Positions 1 to 10,696 of a DNA stretch of 64,000 bases are shown here, piece by piece. Origin of the DNA: Gonatopus flavifemur (Eukaryota > Arthropoda > Insecta > Hymenoptera > Dryinidae); contig JAFFJZ010000016.1 in NCBI GenBank assembly GCA_018340375.1, forward strand, positions 4,099,372 through 4,163,371. Direction: 5' to 3'. The translations under genes were made by a program, and so were the position numbers. Below the pieces are notes generated by a model, which did no database searches, was not told the DNA's origin, and saw only the letters and a program-made list of their open reading frames with translations. Position 1 is the first letter of the stretch; each line of letters opens with the position of its first letter.

Positions 1-2478
1 GAAGGGAGAAGAGAATTTGATAGTGATGGGGGATTGGAATGCGGTAGTAGGACAAGGAAAAGAGGACAACATTATAGGAGATTTCGCGTTAGGGAGGAGG
101 AACGATAGAGGACAACGTTTAGTCGAATTTTGTGAAAATCATAAGATGGTTATCACAAACACTTTATTCGAAAATCATCCAAGAAGAATCTACACTTGGA
201 AAATGCCAGGAGATACAGCAAGATACCAAATTGATTACATATTAGTGAAACAAAGATTTAGAAACCAAGTGAAAAACTGTAAAACTTATCCCGGTGCAGA
301 TATAGATAGTGATCATAATATGTTGATGATGAAATGTTCTCTGAAATTCAAATCTCTGAAGAAGAAAAGGAAAATGCAGAAAAGATGGAATTTGAAGAAC
401 TTCAAGCAAAAACAAACACATGGGGCATTCGAGGAAATGTTGGATGAAAAATTGGGAGATCAAAAAGAGAAAGACTTGGGAATAGAGAGGAGATGGACAA
501 AGATGAAGGGGAATATAAGAGAATGTGCGGATAAGATTTTGGAGAATGATGGAATAGAAGCTAAAAACCCATGGATAACGGGAGAAATTTTAGAATTGAT
601 AAATGAAAGAAGAAAATACAAGAATAATGATAGCCAAGAAGGCCAGCAACGATACAAATCATTGAGAAATAAAATAATAAGAGAATCAAGGAAAGCAAAA
701 GAACAGTGGTTAGAAGAGAAATGTGAGGAAATAGGAATAAGATTGCATTTAGGAAAAATAGATGAAGCATATAGGATTATTAAAAGATTTTTCGGACAAA
801 TGAAATCTAGAAGCAATAAGATTAGAAACTCTCTAGGACGACAATTGATAAAAACGGAAGAGAAAATAGAACAGTGGATCAATCATTTGAAAGACTTGTA
901 TAGAGGAAACGATGATATAGCACTATTAGAGAAGGGGGAGGATGTAGATGAGGAAGAATTGGGAGATTCGATATTGAGATCAGAATTCGACAAGGGTTTG
1001 AAAGAATTGAAAAACAATAAAGCGCCAGGCATAGATGGCATAAGTGCGGACCTTATAAAAGCCTCCAGTGAAGGAACTCGCGACGCACTGTTTGAATTGA
1101 TTAGAGATATGTACGAAAAAGGAGAAGTACCGGAAGATTTCCAAAAGAATAAAATTGTCGCTATCCCGAAAAAACAAGGGGCAGACAAATGCGAGAACTA
1201 CAGAACGATCAGTTTAACTTCACATGCTTCGAAAATACTGACCAAAATTATATACAGGAGGATGGAAAATAAAATAGAGAGTAGATTGGTAGAGGATCAG
1301 TTTGGTTTCAGAAAACATAGGGGAACGCAAGAAGCAATCTCAGCACTCAGGGCAGTAATAGAGAAAAGGATAGCGCTGAAGAAATCTGTGTACATAGGTT
1401 TTGTAGATATACAAAAGGCTCTCGATAATGTGGACTGGGAGAAGATGTTTGCGATCCTGAAGAAGGTGGGAATAAATTATAAAGATAGAAGAATAATATA
1501 CGAATTATATAAGAATCAAAGTGCAATAATAGACATAGAGGGTCAGGAAGGGGAAGCACAAATAAGAAGAGGGGTGAGACAAGGATGCTCATTATCGCCA
1601 CTGATGTTCAATTTATATATAGAAGAAGCAATGAACGAAGTGAAGGAGGAAATTCAATCGAAATTACAGATTCAGGGAGAAAATATAAGTATGTTGAGAT
1701 TCGCGGATGACATAGCTATATTGGCCACGAGTAGTACTGAGTTAGAAAATATTCTCAACACTATGAAAACAATATTACTAGATAACTATTGTATGAATAT
1801 AAATAAAGACAAAACAAAATTCATGATGTGTACAGCAGCGAAAACAGCTAGAAAAACGAGAATCAAAATAGATACCGAGACAATTGAACAGGTGAAAGAA
1901 TTCAAATATCTAGGAAGCATAATTACAGAGAACGGCAAAAGCGAAAGAGATATAAGAGCAAGAATAGCACAAGGGAAACAGGCTTTTTATCAAAAGAGAC
2001 AGTTATTATGCTCAAAAAATATAAGCTTGGAAGTAAGGAAGAAATTCTTGAAAAGTTACGTTTGGAGCACAGCATTATATGGTTGCGAAACTTGGACAAT
2101 GGGGAAAACTGATCAACGAAGACTTGAAGCTTTTGAAATGTGGTGTTATAGGAGGATGCTCAGAATAAAATGGATAGACAAAGTCAAAAATGAAGAAGTA
2201 CTCGAGCAGATAAATGAAGAAAGAAATCTTTTCAAACACATCGTGAAAAGGAGAAGCAATCTTATAGGACACACATTACGGCATGAGAGTTTATTGAAAA
2301 CAATATTGGAAGGGAAAATGAATGGTAAAACTGGTAAAGGTAGACCTAGAGCAAGTTATATGAAGCAAATCGTACAAGACAAGGGATGTAGTAGATATGT
2401 AGAAATTAAACGTTTGGCGGATAATAGACAGGGGTGGAGGGTTTCATCAAACCAGTCGTAAGACTGATTACTTCATGA
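1..2478 (+). mobile_element. RTE-type LINE, copy A, 5' part outside the window
   Basis: The element enters from the left edge and ends just after its ORF. Only about 20 bases of 3' UTR follow the stop, ending in an ATGATGA-type tail. The same tail ends copies B (18894-22241, minus) and C (10697-11543, plus). A very short 3' UTR with a microsatellite-like tail is typical of the RTE clade. The exact 3' boundary is set by comparison with those copies, because no target-site duplication can be checked here. Confidence 0.8.
2..2461 (+). CDS. RTE-type LINE endonuclease-reverse transcriptase, N-terminus cut by window edge
   Basis: This is the pol-like protein of a LINE. It nicks target DNA and reverse-transcribes its own RNA at the nick. 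About 820 codons are open with no stop or frameshift, and the frame is open to base 2, so the true start lies upstream. Copy B suggests about 200 N-terminal residues are missing. Visible in order: the C-terminal half of an apurinic-type endonuclease (GDWNAVVG near residue 5, IDYILVK near 75, SDHNML near 98), a linker, then reverse transcriptase. The RT has GIDGISADLIK, RTISLTSHASK, FVDIQKALDN holding the first catalytic Asp, GVRQGCSLSPLMFNLY, and the FADD active site in RFADDIAIL. The tail motif YGCETWT and the basic C-terminus are common in RTE-like proteins. KAL replaces the usual KAF of motif A (copy B has KAF). The clade call rests on motifs and the short 3' UTR. Confidence 0.85.
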   Translation, partial: KGEENLIVMGDWNAVVGQGKEDNIIGDFALGRRNDRGQRLVEFCENHKMVITNTLFENHPRRIYTWKMPGDTARYQIDYILVKQRFRNQVKNCKTYPGADIDSDHNMLMMKCSLKFKSLKKKRKMQKRWNLKNFKQKQTHGAFEEMLDEKLGDQKEKDLGIERRWTKMKGNIRECADKILENDGIEAKNPWITGEILELINERRKYKNNDSQEGQQRYKSLRNKIIRESRKAKEQWLEEKCEEIGIRLHLGKIDEAYRIIKRFFGQMKSRSNKIRNSLGRQLIKTEEKIEQWINHLKDLYRGNDDIALLEKGEDVDEEELGDSILRSEFDKGLKELKNNKAPGIDGISADLIKASSEGTRDALFELIRDMYEKGEVPEDFQKNKIVAIPKKQGADKCENYRTISLTSHASKILTKIIYRRMENKIESRLVEDQFGFRKHRGTQEAISALRAVIEKRIALKKSVYIGFVDIQKALDNVDWEKMFAILKKVGINYKDRRIIYELYKNQSAIIDIEGQEGEAQIRRGVRQGCSLSPLMFNLYIEEAMNEVKEEIQSKLQIQGENISMLRFADDIAILATSSTELENILNTMKTILLDNYCMNINKDKTKFMMCTAAKTARKTRIKIDTETIEQVKEFKYLGSIITENGKSERDIRARIAQGKQAFYQKRQLLCSKNISLEVRKKFLKSYVWSTALYGCETWTMGKTDQRRLEAFEMWCYRRMLRIKWIDKVKNEEVLEQINEERNLFKHIVKRRSNLIGHTLRHESLLKTILEGKMNGKTGKGRPRASYMKQIVQDKGCSRYVEIKRLADNRQGWRVSSNQS

Positions 2479-2484
2479 TGAGGA

Positions 2485-3118
2485 TTAATGTATATTTGGA
2501 TCTCTCGAGATCTCCGTATGTTCAATTCAATTGAAAGAATCTCAATATAAATCAGGGATTGTCACGTCACCCGTTTTCCTAATTCATTATACATGAGATA
2601 TATATAAAAAATATTCAATTCGGATACTATAAATACACATTCCCTTTCTAAAATTGACATGTTACGGAAAATCCATAAGATTTTATTCGTGACGCTATTG
2701 GTTACTCAGAATTTCCGCCTTCAACTCTTTCGGTGGAGTGAGAAATTCTTTTTTTTTTTTAGGAGTGGTGGGTGAGTACGTGAATAGTGGATGATTCCCT
2801 TCCGCACTCATTTGCGGTATATCACTGGATGGGTTCACTTCCAAGTTCGATTCGACATTGATCTCGGTGTTTTTCTATATAATTAAAAATATATCAGTTT
2901 AATACGTTTCCAGTTAAATACGGTGCGTGTATTTTTATATCAGAAAAAATTATAAAGAAGTGGTCACTTGTGAATAGTGTGAGTGTATGTGTAAAAAACA
3001 TTGGGATTTGATTTTGAGTGATAATATATGTGAAGATTGGATTACTTCTCGATCATAAGGTGAGAAATAAGAATTTATTGTTGATTTGATATTTCGATTC
3101 CGTGAACAAAAATTCATA
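2485..3118. other. Non-coding stretch between LINE copy A and the Helitron ORF
   Basis: No gene is visible. It holds a segment at 2565-2605 that recurs inverted at 24769-24811, and the repeat at 2645-2774, which recurs at 24586-24711. The rest is AT-rich and may be the 5' leader of the Helitron. Confidence 0.5.
2645..2774 (+). repeat. Hairpin-bearing repeat, copy 1 (possible Helitron 5' end)
   Basis: It matches 24586-24711, from TTTCTAAAATTGACATG to GGAGTGGTGGGTG. The segment after CATG can fold: GTTACG here (GTCACG in copy 2) pairs with CGTGAC about 25 bases on. In copy 2 the palindrome CGGATAATCCG sits inside this stem. Confidence 0.6.
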
Positions 3119-3790
3119 ATGGGGCGTAGAAAAATTGAACGTACGCGCGAAGAAAAAGAAAATTCTTAACGTCTAAGGCGGAAAAGAAATGCTGGATACC
3201 AGCATCGTCATCGTGACCGTATAAGAAGCGCGGAAAATTCCAGTGATCATTCAGTGGTTTCACAAAATCAAATTACGAATTCAGCAGAGGTTACAGGGAA
3301 CACGACATCACAAAACAATAACTGAGCACGGCAGAACCATTATCGATTACGTCGTAGAGGTATTGATGACAGTTCACAATTGAATTTTCCGTACAATGAT
3401 ATTGTTGAACATTATATTGGGACAATGAACGTTTCTTGTATCTTTTGTAATGCGAAACATTTTCAAGTTGAAAAAGGAATGCAGCCGGGAAATTCTTTCA
3501 ATGATTGTTGTAATCATTGAAATGTGTTTTTGAATCCTCTACCTGAACCGCCTTCACAGTTGCGAGGTCCCTTTGATGGTTCTGACTCGCGGTCAAAATC
3601 ATTTCATGAGCGGATTCGGAGTTATAATAGTGCCTTTTGTTTTGCATCGTTTGATGCAAATTTAGTTAATGTTTCTGGATCGCGCCGGGCTCCATATTGC
3701 TTCAAAATTCAAGGTCAAATATATTACCAGCTATACATCATGCTCCAAATGAACCACCAAGTCACGTTCAACTCTTCATCGTGGATATGA
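3119..3790 (+). pseudogene. Helitron RepHel, N-terminal zinc-finger region, broken
   Basis: This is the N-terminal part of the Helitron replicase. It starts at an ATG followed by a basic stretch (MGRRKIERTREEKEN). A Cys-rich segment, CIFCNAKHFQVEKG then CCNH, resembles the CxxC...CC finger that opens insect Helitron proteins, followed by the usual LPEPPSQLRGPF. Three in-frame stops break it: TAA near 3167, TGA near 3326 and TGA near 3521, the last just after CCNH where the family normally has Gly. A frameshift near 3740 moves the frame from phase 2 to phase 1 before the Rep part continues. It cannot make a working protein. The start codon is the first ATG upstream of recognisable sequence and is otherwise unproven. 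Confidence 0.75.
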
Positions 3791-5705
3791 ACGAGGCTGC
3801 TTAGCATCGATTGAATTCTAATTCGGCTTCGAACGGTGATATACTATTGACGATAGATGACATGATGAGAACACACAATATTTTTGCACAATCGTTCGAA
3901 ATGATGAGTGAGGAATTGAAACTCCAACAAAAAAGAGTTCAAAGATCTGGAGGAAATATCTCCGATGAGCTTCAACTATTATTCACTTCAAAACCGGGTG
4001 TAGATCGAAATCGTTATAATTTTCAAAGGTGTAATGGAGTTGCCACGGTATTTTATACCACAGCTGATGGAGAAATCCCCGAGTCGTATGTTACTGTACG
4101 TAATAAAAATACGAAAGAACTGCAATCGGTTAGTACCATGGATCCTCATGTTGAACCATGGATTTATCCGTTATTTTATCCATATGGTACTGGAGGTTGG
4201 CATCGAAATCTATTTCTGAAAAATAAAGATAAACGGATCACTAGATGTGCCTATACAAGGTATCGAATAGCCATACGGGATGAATTCAACAGTATTATTA
4301 TGGGTCGGCGATTGTTTCAACAATGGCTTGTGGATTCTTATGTAAAAATTGAGGGAGATAGGATGAAATTTTTATGAGATAATTCAAAAAAACTCCGAGT
4401 TGACAGTTATGTAGGCTCACAAGACCATTTAGAAAACATAGGTAATAATATAAATGCTCGCTTAGGTAAAGTCATCATATTACCTTCATCGTACGTGGGC
4501 TCTCCAAGAAGTATGATGCAACATTACCAAGATTCAATGGCAATTGTACGTCAATTTGGAAAGCCTGACCTGTTTATCACAATGACTTGTAACCCACAAT
4601 GGCGAGAGATCCAAGAGAATCTCTTACCTGGCCAACAAGCACAAGACAGGCCAGACCTTTGTAATCGTGTGTTTAATATTAAGAAAGATTATTTATTGGA
4701 TTTCATCATTCGTCAAAATTTTTTCGGCAATGTGAAAGCATTTGTATATGTGATTGAATTCCGAAAACGAGGATTGCCGCATATGCATTTATTGGTAACT
4801 TCAAACCAAAATAGTGAAATTACGGTTGCATCTGTTGTTGACCGGTATATTTGTGCAGAAATTCCTCATCCTGACGACCATCCTGTTTTGCATGCTATTG
4901 TTATGAAACATATGATCCATGGACCTTGTTGCACTTGGTGTGAGAAAGATGGACAGTGTTCAAAACATTAAACCAAAGCAGTTTCGTGAAGAAACCTCCT
5001 CAGATAATGATGGTTATCCTTTTCATCGTAGACGAAATACTGGAGTTGTTTTTGAACGTCCTGGTAATTATATCGTTGATAATCGCCATGTTGTTTTATA
5101 TTGTCCAACATTATTACTTCTTTTCAACTGTCATATTAATGTTGAAGTAGTTCCCAGTGTAAGGTCTGTTATATGTATATATATGTAAATACGTGTTTAA
5201 AGGGCATGATGCCGCTTCGGTTGTAGTTAACGAATCTTCCGGTGACGATCCAGTTGTCAATCATGACGAAATACATAATTACATAGAAGCTCGTTATGTA
5301 GGACCTGTTGAGGCAGCGTGGCGTATTTTAAGTAAACCCTTACAAGCAAAAAGACACACAATTATAAGGTTACCTGTACATTTACCGAATAAACATTCGA
5401 TTGTGATCCCCGAAGATGTTGACGAGTATGCATTGAGAACTGCATTGAATAAAGTTACAATGTTGATGGAATACTTTGCACTCAATGTTCGTGATGCACA
5501 AGCAAGAAAATATACATATTCGGAAATCCCTTGCCATTATGTGTTCAAGGAAGTTGAAGAAAACGATCAAAATTTATTCAAATGGGTACCTCGTAAGGCT
5601 CAATTTGATGTTATTGGTCGGATGTATTCAATAAGTCCCTCACAAACAGAATTATTCCACTTGCGATTATTATTACTGAGAGTCAAAGAAGCTTCCAAGA
5701 TTTAA
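3787..5705 (+). pseudogene. Helitron RepHel, rolling-circle Rep (HUH) domain, broken
   Basis: The Rep domain nicks and joins single-stranded DNA during rolling-circle transposition. Visible in order: the conserved RYRIAIRDEFN and RLFQQWLVDSYVKIE blocks (about 4258-4355), KPDLFITMTCNPQW (about 4564), and the HUH metal-binding motif HMH inside RGLPHMHLL at 4780-4788. The tyrosine region near 5165-5200 is preserved only in a shifted frame and reads YICKYVFKGHD, so a catalytic Tyr is still encoded. The gene has a TAG at 3802, a TGA at 4375 and frameshifts near 4970 and 5185. A last frame change near 5700 precedes the helicase part. The domain call is firm and the copy is dead. Helitron family knowledge supports the HUH and Tyr assignments. 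Confidence 0.88.
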
Positions 5706-5710
5706 GAACA

Positions 5711-7495
5711 GTGGAACGGGAAGTTTATCCATCTTTTACTGCTACATGTTTAGCTTTGGGACTGATTGGAGATGACGAAGAATGGGACCGAGCAATGCAA
5801 GAGGGTGTTATTCGGATGATGCCGGAGCGACTTCGGAGATTGTTTATGAGAATTTTGATTTACTGTCATCCTCTCAACCCACAGCTATTGTGGGAAAAGT
5901 TTGAAATCTCACTATCAGAAGATTATATTAGGCGATTGGGTGAAACTGAAGTTATAAAACATGCTTGTGCTCGAATCAGTCAGTTACTGAATGCAGAAGG
6001 ATGGGATTTGTCACAATTTCCTGAAATGGCACAAATTGAAAATGTGAATACTGAAGAATTCGTACTATATGAACAAAATACAGAAATGGGCATGGAACAA
6101 TATCAACAGCTCAATGAAAAACAAAAAGGGATAGTGGATGAGATTTTAGAGTCGGTTGATAATATTAGTCTTCATCAGACTAATACAAACACAACTTGTT
6201 ATTATATAGATGGACCTGTAGGATCTGGGAAAACATTCATTCATACTACTCTTTCAAAATTACTGAAAATCAGAGCGAAAAATGTGTGCGCTATGGCTTT
6301 CACTGGTATTGCTGCAACTTTACTCCCCAATGGTAGAACTGTTCATGGAATCTGAGGACTGCCGGTTCCCCTATTCCATGATTCATCTTCGAATATCAAG
6401 ATCCAATCTAAAGAAGGTGAATATCTGGAAACTGTAGACGTTTTTATTTGAGATGAAGCACCTATGGCTCCCCGTGATGCTTTAGAAATTATGGATCGTA
6501 CATTGCGTGATATTATGGACAATAATTCACCGCTCGGTGGTAAAATAGTTATTTCAGGAGGCGATTTCAGAAAACTGCTGCCAATTAAGCTACATGCCAC
6601 TCGAACTGAGACAATATACCTTTCAATTAAACGAAGTGTTCTATGGTCACTGTTCCAAATATTTTCTCTAACGCAAAATATGCGTGCTTTGCCTGAAGAA
6701 ATTGAATTCTCACGATTCATTCTCAATGTTGGTGACGGAGATTTGAATACTGGAAATGATATAGTTCTTCCAGATACTTTAATAGCTCCATCAAATGCTG
6801 ATATTGTTCAAGACATATATGGTGATTTCATTCGAAGAAAATCGTATGAGAAAACCACCACATGTGCCATACTATCTGCAAGGAATAGTGATGTCGATGA
6901 AATCAATGGATAAGTTGTTGAATTATTGAATTCTGATACTCAGAAAACATATACCAGTGTAGACACAATTTCAAATTCGTGTGAGAATGGAGAAATGGGT
7001 GAAGCTATTTTGCCTGAATATCTGAACACAGTATCTCCTCCGTCTTTGCCAGTACACGAATTACGTCTGAGAGTTAATACCGCAGTGATGCTCATACGAA
7101 ATCTGAGTATCAGTGAGGGGCTATGCAATGGTACAAGGTTATTGGTACTTGAACTTGGGAATAACCTACTCCGATGTGAGATCTTAACAGGTGATAAACA
7201 GGGTGACATGGTGTTCCTCAATCGTATTACACTTTATTGCGAAAACGATTATCCTTTCACCTTCTCTAGAAGACAATTCCCAATGAAATGAGCTTTTGGA
7301 ATGACCATTATTGAAGCACAAGGACAGACTTTCAACAAAATTGGAATTGATCTTCGTAAAGATGTTTTCAATCACGGACAGTTATACGTTGCTTTATCAC
7401 GTGTTCGTTCTTGGAAATCGTTGAAAGTTTACCTTGGTAACCAAAGAACTGATAGAGCGGTTAAAAGTTATGTGTACGAAGAGTTGTTCCTGTGA
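5711..7495 (+). pseudogene. Helitron RepHel, Pif1-family helicase domain, broken
   Basis: This is a superfamily 1B DNA helicase of the Pif1 type, fused C-terminally to Rep in Helitrons, where it unwinds the displaced strand. Motif I (Walker A) GPVGSGKT lies near 6212-6235. Motif II reads VFI*DEAPM with TGA at 6449-6451 where Trp is usual (TGG to TGA). Motif III is SGGDFRKLLPI. Later motifs include LRVNTAVMLIRNL, GLCNGTRL and GQTFNKIGIDLRKDVF followed by GQLYVALSRVRS. Other stops are TGA at 6353, TAA at 6911 and TGA at 7289, all in the same frame. Apart from these single-codon breaks the helicase is complete in order and length, so the copy is probably only moderately old. Confidence 0.9.
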
Positions 7496-7710
7496 GAAAA
7501 GAATAATGACTGCAGTTTTATAAACAGAATTGGAAAATTTTTTGTTTAAAGAATCACCATTGGATATTGAACGATTGTTGAAGTTTTGATGTTTTTTATC
7601 AGAGCAAGGAATTGTTGATTCCTTATTCGTTATTGAGACAAATTTGATGAATAGAGCATATATATTTGATGATAACGACAGTTGATTGTGATTGGGAAGG
7701 GAGAGAACGA

Positions 7711-8012
7711 TGTTGATGAGGATCCATGATGCTGATTGTTGATGATGATGATTGATGATGATTGAGGATAAGGGTGAGGATGAGGATGAGGATGATTGAT
7801 GATGATTGTTGATGATGATGATTGATGATGATTGAGGATGAGGGTGAGGATGAGGATGAGGATGATTGATGATGATTGAGGATGAGGATGAGGATGAGGA
7901 TGAGGATGAGGGCGAGGGCGAGGGCGAGGGCGACGGCGAGGGCGACGGCGAGGGCGACGGCGAGGGCGACGGCGACGGCGAGGGCGAGGGCGACGGTGAA
8001 AGCGAGGGCGAG
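7711..8012. repeat. GAT/GAG/GGC microsatellite with a 70-bp higher-order unit
   Basis: Starting near 7734, a unit of about 70 bp made of GATGATT and GAGGAT words is repeated nearly perfectly from about 7804. It then degrades into (GATGAG)n, (GAGGGC)n and (GACGGC)n toward 8000. Long acidic, Arg/Ala or Ser/Pro ORFs read across it, but they are by-products of the repeat. Confidence 0.9.
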
Positions 8013-8635
8013 GCGATTGAAACGAGTGAGAGGTGCGGTAGAGGCGAGGAGATCAAAACGACCCGAGAGAATGGTGAAGGTCGCCGAGGCTCTATCGCAC
8101 CCTCACTCGCCTCAATCGTCTTTCTGCCCGTGATACACACGATATTTTTTGTTGAACGCTGAGTGAACTACCAGAGATGAAAACTGTTTCCTTTTACTTG
8201 CAAAGAGGTATACATAATAAAGGATGTATTGTTCAAACACTTTCAATTAGACAATCAGTGAATATTCTAGAAATCCAACGTTATTTATTGAATTACAAAT
8301 AAGTAGTTCTATATAAATGAGTCACATTATTTTTGTCATATTCGTAATGAAAAACAAAAAATAACAGATAAGAACGAAAAGCGCAGGTTTTCATTCATCA
8401 TATCCAAATGAGGTGTTCCTTTGTGAACCCATTGAGCTCATGGCTAGCTCAACACAAACAAACAAAAAAATATAAATTCAATCCTAACAAACAGAACGTA
8501 TGAAACTTGTTGAAAAATTTCCGGTATCATAACAGAACTTCCCATCCAGCACTTAATATTACAGTAATATTACAGCAATATTTAAATACCGCAGTAATAT
8601 GACTGCGATATTCATGTTGAGTGGGTTCTTATCTC
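8013..8635. other. Unassigned non-coding sequence
   Basis: No ORF with recognisable content and no terminal repeats. A short local palindrome of ATTACAGTAATATTAC type occurs near 8560-8605. It could include the lost 3' end of the Helitron. Confidence 0.4.
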
Positions 8636-8832
8636 GATTTTTAACAGTTTGGAGGTTCCATCGGAAAAATAATTAGTATGCACTGGTACACATATTACCA
8701 AGACTCTTATAAAGAAAATACCCGCTCAATTCTTGTTACTTCAACATAATCGATAACATATGAATTTGATTATATATGTATATAGCGTGTACTAATCATT
8801 TCTCCGATAGAACCTTGAAACCCTTAAAAATC
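8636..8832. repeat. Palindromic element of about 197 bp
   Basis: The left arm GATTTTTAACAG...GGTTCCATCGGA...ATTAGTATGCAC is repeated inverted on the right as GTGTACTAATCAT...TCCGATAGAACC...TTAAAAATC. Arms are about 50 bp and imperfect. It is probably a small MITE. No clear target duplication was found. Confidence 0.6.
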
Positions 8833-9049
8833 AAAATACGAAGTTCCAAGGTAGTACCATCTAAATGTTCCATAACACGTCTTCCAGATATCTGAAAGAT
8901 ATATTTTAAATCATTCTTTAAGAGATAAAATCCATCAGATATTTAAGAAACGTCGTATGCAACATTTTCTGACAAATTTCAGATCGATTGTGTTCGTTGG
9001 GATGTCAATATTTTCTTCATCTCCGTCGTCTTCGTCTATTCAAACACTA

Positions 9050-9395
9050 CACTGAGAGAAGAGCAGTTTAGAGGTTCTGTAAATAGTAATATATTTGTTC
9101 AGTAAATCTGAATATTACTTAACTTTCAGCAATCTTTTATGAAATTTCGATGAACATTGCTGAGATGTTGCTTCACGTGACTCACTGTTCTTCAACCGTT
9201 TCCTCCAAAATTTGATGTTTATGACCAAACTCGCTACGTATCACTCGATTTCTGAACGGTTCAGTAACGTGAGGCAAAATCTCAGCAATGTTCATCGAAA
9301 TTTCATGAAAGATTGCTGGAAGTTAAGTAATATTTGAATTTACTGAACAAATATATTACTATTTATAGAACCTCTAAACCGCTCTTCTCTTAGCG
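9050..9395. mobile_element. TA-flanked palindromic MITE of about 346 bp
   Basis: The terminal inverted repeat CACTGAGAGAAGAGCAGTTT on the left is mirrored by AAACCGCTCTTCTCTTAGCG on the right. Both ends are flanked by TA (9048-9049 and 9396-9397). Similarity continues inward over more than 100 bp per side (TAGAGGTTCTGTAAATAG..., TCAGCAATCTTTTATGAAAT...). This fits a Tc1/mariner-type non-autonomous element. Confidence 0.8.
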
Positions 9396-10643
9396 TACCT
9401 TCAAGTAAGTTTAATGAAAAACAAAATTGTGAGCAACACAATTGTGGGCACGTAAACTACAAGAAGTTAATTAAAATGACAATATTTGTTGTCTCTGTAG
9501 TTGGAAAAATGAACAAAAAAATGGGGAATAAACACAATGTTCTTGAAGAACAAATCATTTTTTCTGGACAGAATTCTCAATTTTTCTTTTCTTTGTATAA
9601 TAGTTCAAGGAAATATCATTTTGAAAATCCCAGCTGTTCCATATTAGTTATTTTATTTGATAATTTTTATTCGAAGACAATTGAATCAGACTGTGTAAAC
9701 TGAAATTTCGAATATTCTATATACATCTGTCAAAATGTATGTAATTCAGATGTAATGTTTCCAATAAATAATTATGAAATAAAATAACTGATATGGAATA
9801 GTAAGGGTTCTGTATTCAATACCTCATTTGATATAAGCACAATATTGCTCTTGTAAATAAATTTAACAATTTGAGAAGTAATTATTTCCTCACACAAAAG
9901 AAAAGTTATATGTGCTTTCTTAACAAAAGATGTGTAGATCTAAAATGTATGTACGATGAAAGTCATTCATATTTTTTTATCTTCCACATCAGATGTATTT
10001 TCTTCGGATGGTTCCTCCACCCAGTGATTTGGCATCAACTTCTGTTGCTAAAATATGAAAGAATTATCATATAGCAATACATATCAATACTCAATTATAT
10101 ATTGTTATTCCCATCAATCATATATTGTTAGTATGCCTTTTTAATACCTAGAATGACATTAGATGCATCTCAATATGTAAATCAAATTTTTGGCGTTTTG
10201 TTAAAATTTTAAACATTGAAAACTACTATCTGTGAGAGTTTAGTAATTGAAAACAAATTCGTTTCAGGGCATAATTTGAGTGGAATTCAGAAGTGGTCGA
10301 ATCTTTGATTATTGAAATTTTAAAAAGGAAAGAAGAAATTGAAATAGAAAAGTTTCCAAAATTATGTATAATTTATATATAATTGAATAATTATATATAT
10401 TTAATATATAAATTATATTGGGAATGTGACATTATAGTAACCGTTTTGACGTTTTATAACTAACCGTTTTCTTGTATAACCAACCCTCAAATCATGCCCT
10501 CATTCATATTCCGCTGTGAAGAGAATCAGAATGTTTCGAAAACTGAAAATTTCGAAACTATGTTGTTACTGTTCATCTCCGACCGGCGATGACGAATTTA
10601 ATTGCCATATCTACTATAAAGGTGATCGTAATAATCTTCACTA
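9396..10643. other. AT-rich unassigned sequence
   Basis: Only short ORFs with no recognisable motifs are present, with an extremely AT-rich patch near 10365-10420. No repeat structure was resolved. Confidence 0.5.
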
Positions 10644-10696
10644 CACTGAAAAAAGAATTTGTTCCAGTCCAATAAATGTTTATTTGTCCTCTATCC

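Larger units (their letters stand above)
2645..7495 (+). mobile_element. Decayed Helitron (ends not firmly resolved)
   Basis: The span covers a Helitron RepHel gene and its presumed leader. The left limit is the start of a hairpin-bearing repeat (TCTAAAATTGACATG...) that also occurs without the gene at 24586. A shared terminal block like this is what an autonomous copy and a non-autonomous derivative would show. No CTRR-type 3' end with its hairpin could be placed with confidence downstream of the helicase stop at 7495, so the right limit is only the end of the coding remnant. Confidence 0.5.

Noticed and set aside
242..2272. Several minus-strand ORFs of 60-140 codons across LINE copy A
   Set aside because: They lie antisense to a well-supported reverse transcriptase frame and reappear only because copies A, B and C are similar; compositions are Ser/Leu/Phe-rich with no motifs.
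7397..8162. A 247-codon Ser/Pro/His-rich frame on the minus strand and acidic or Arg/Ala-rich frames on the plus strand
   Set aside because: They are read-through of the GAT/GAG/GGC microsatellite and have no stop only because the repeat lacks stop codons.
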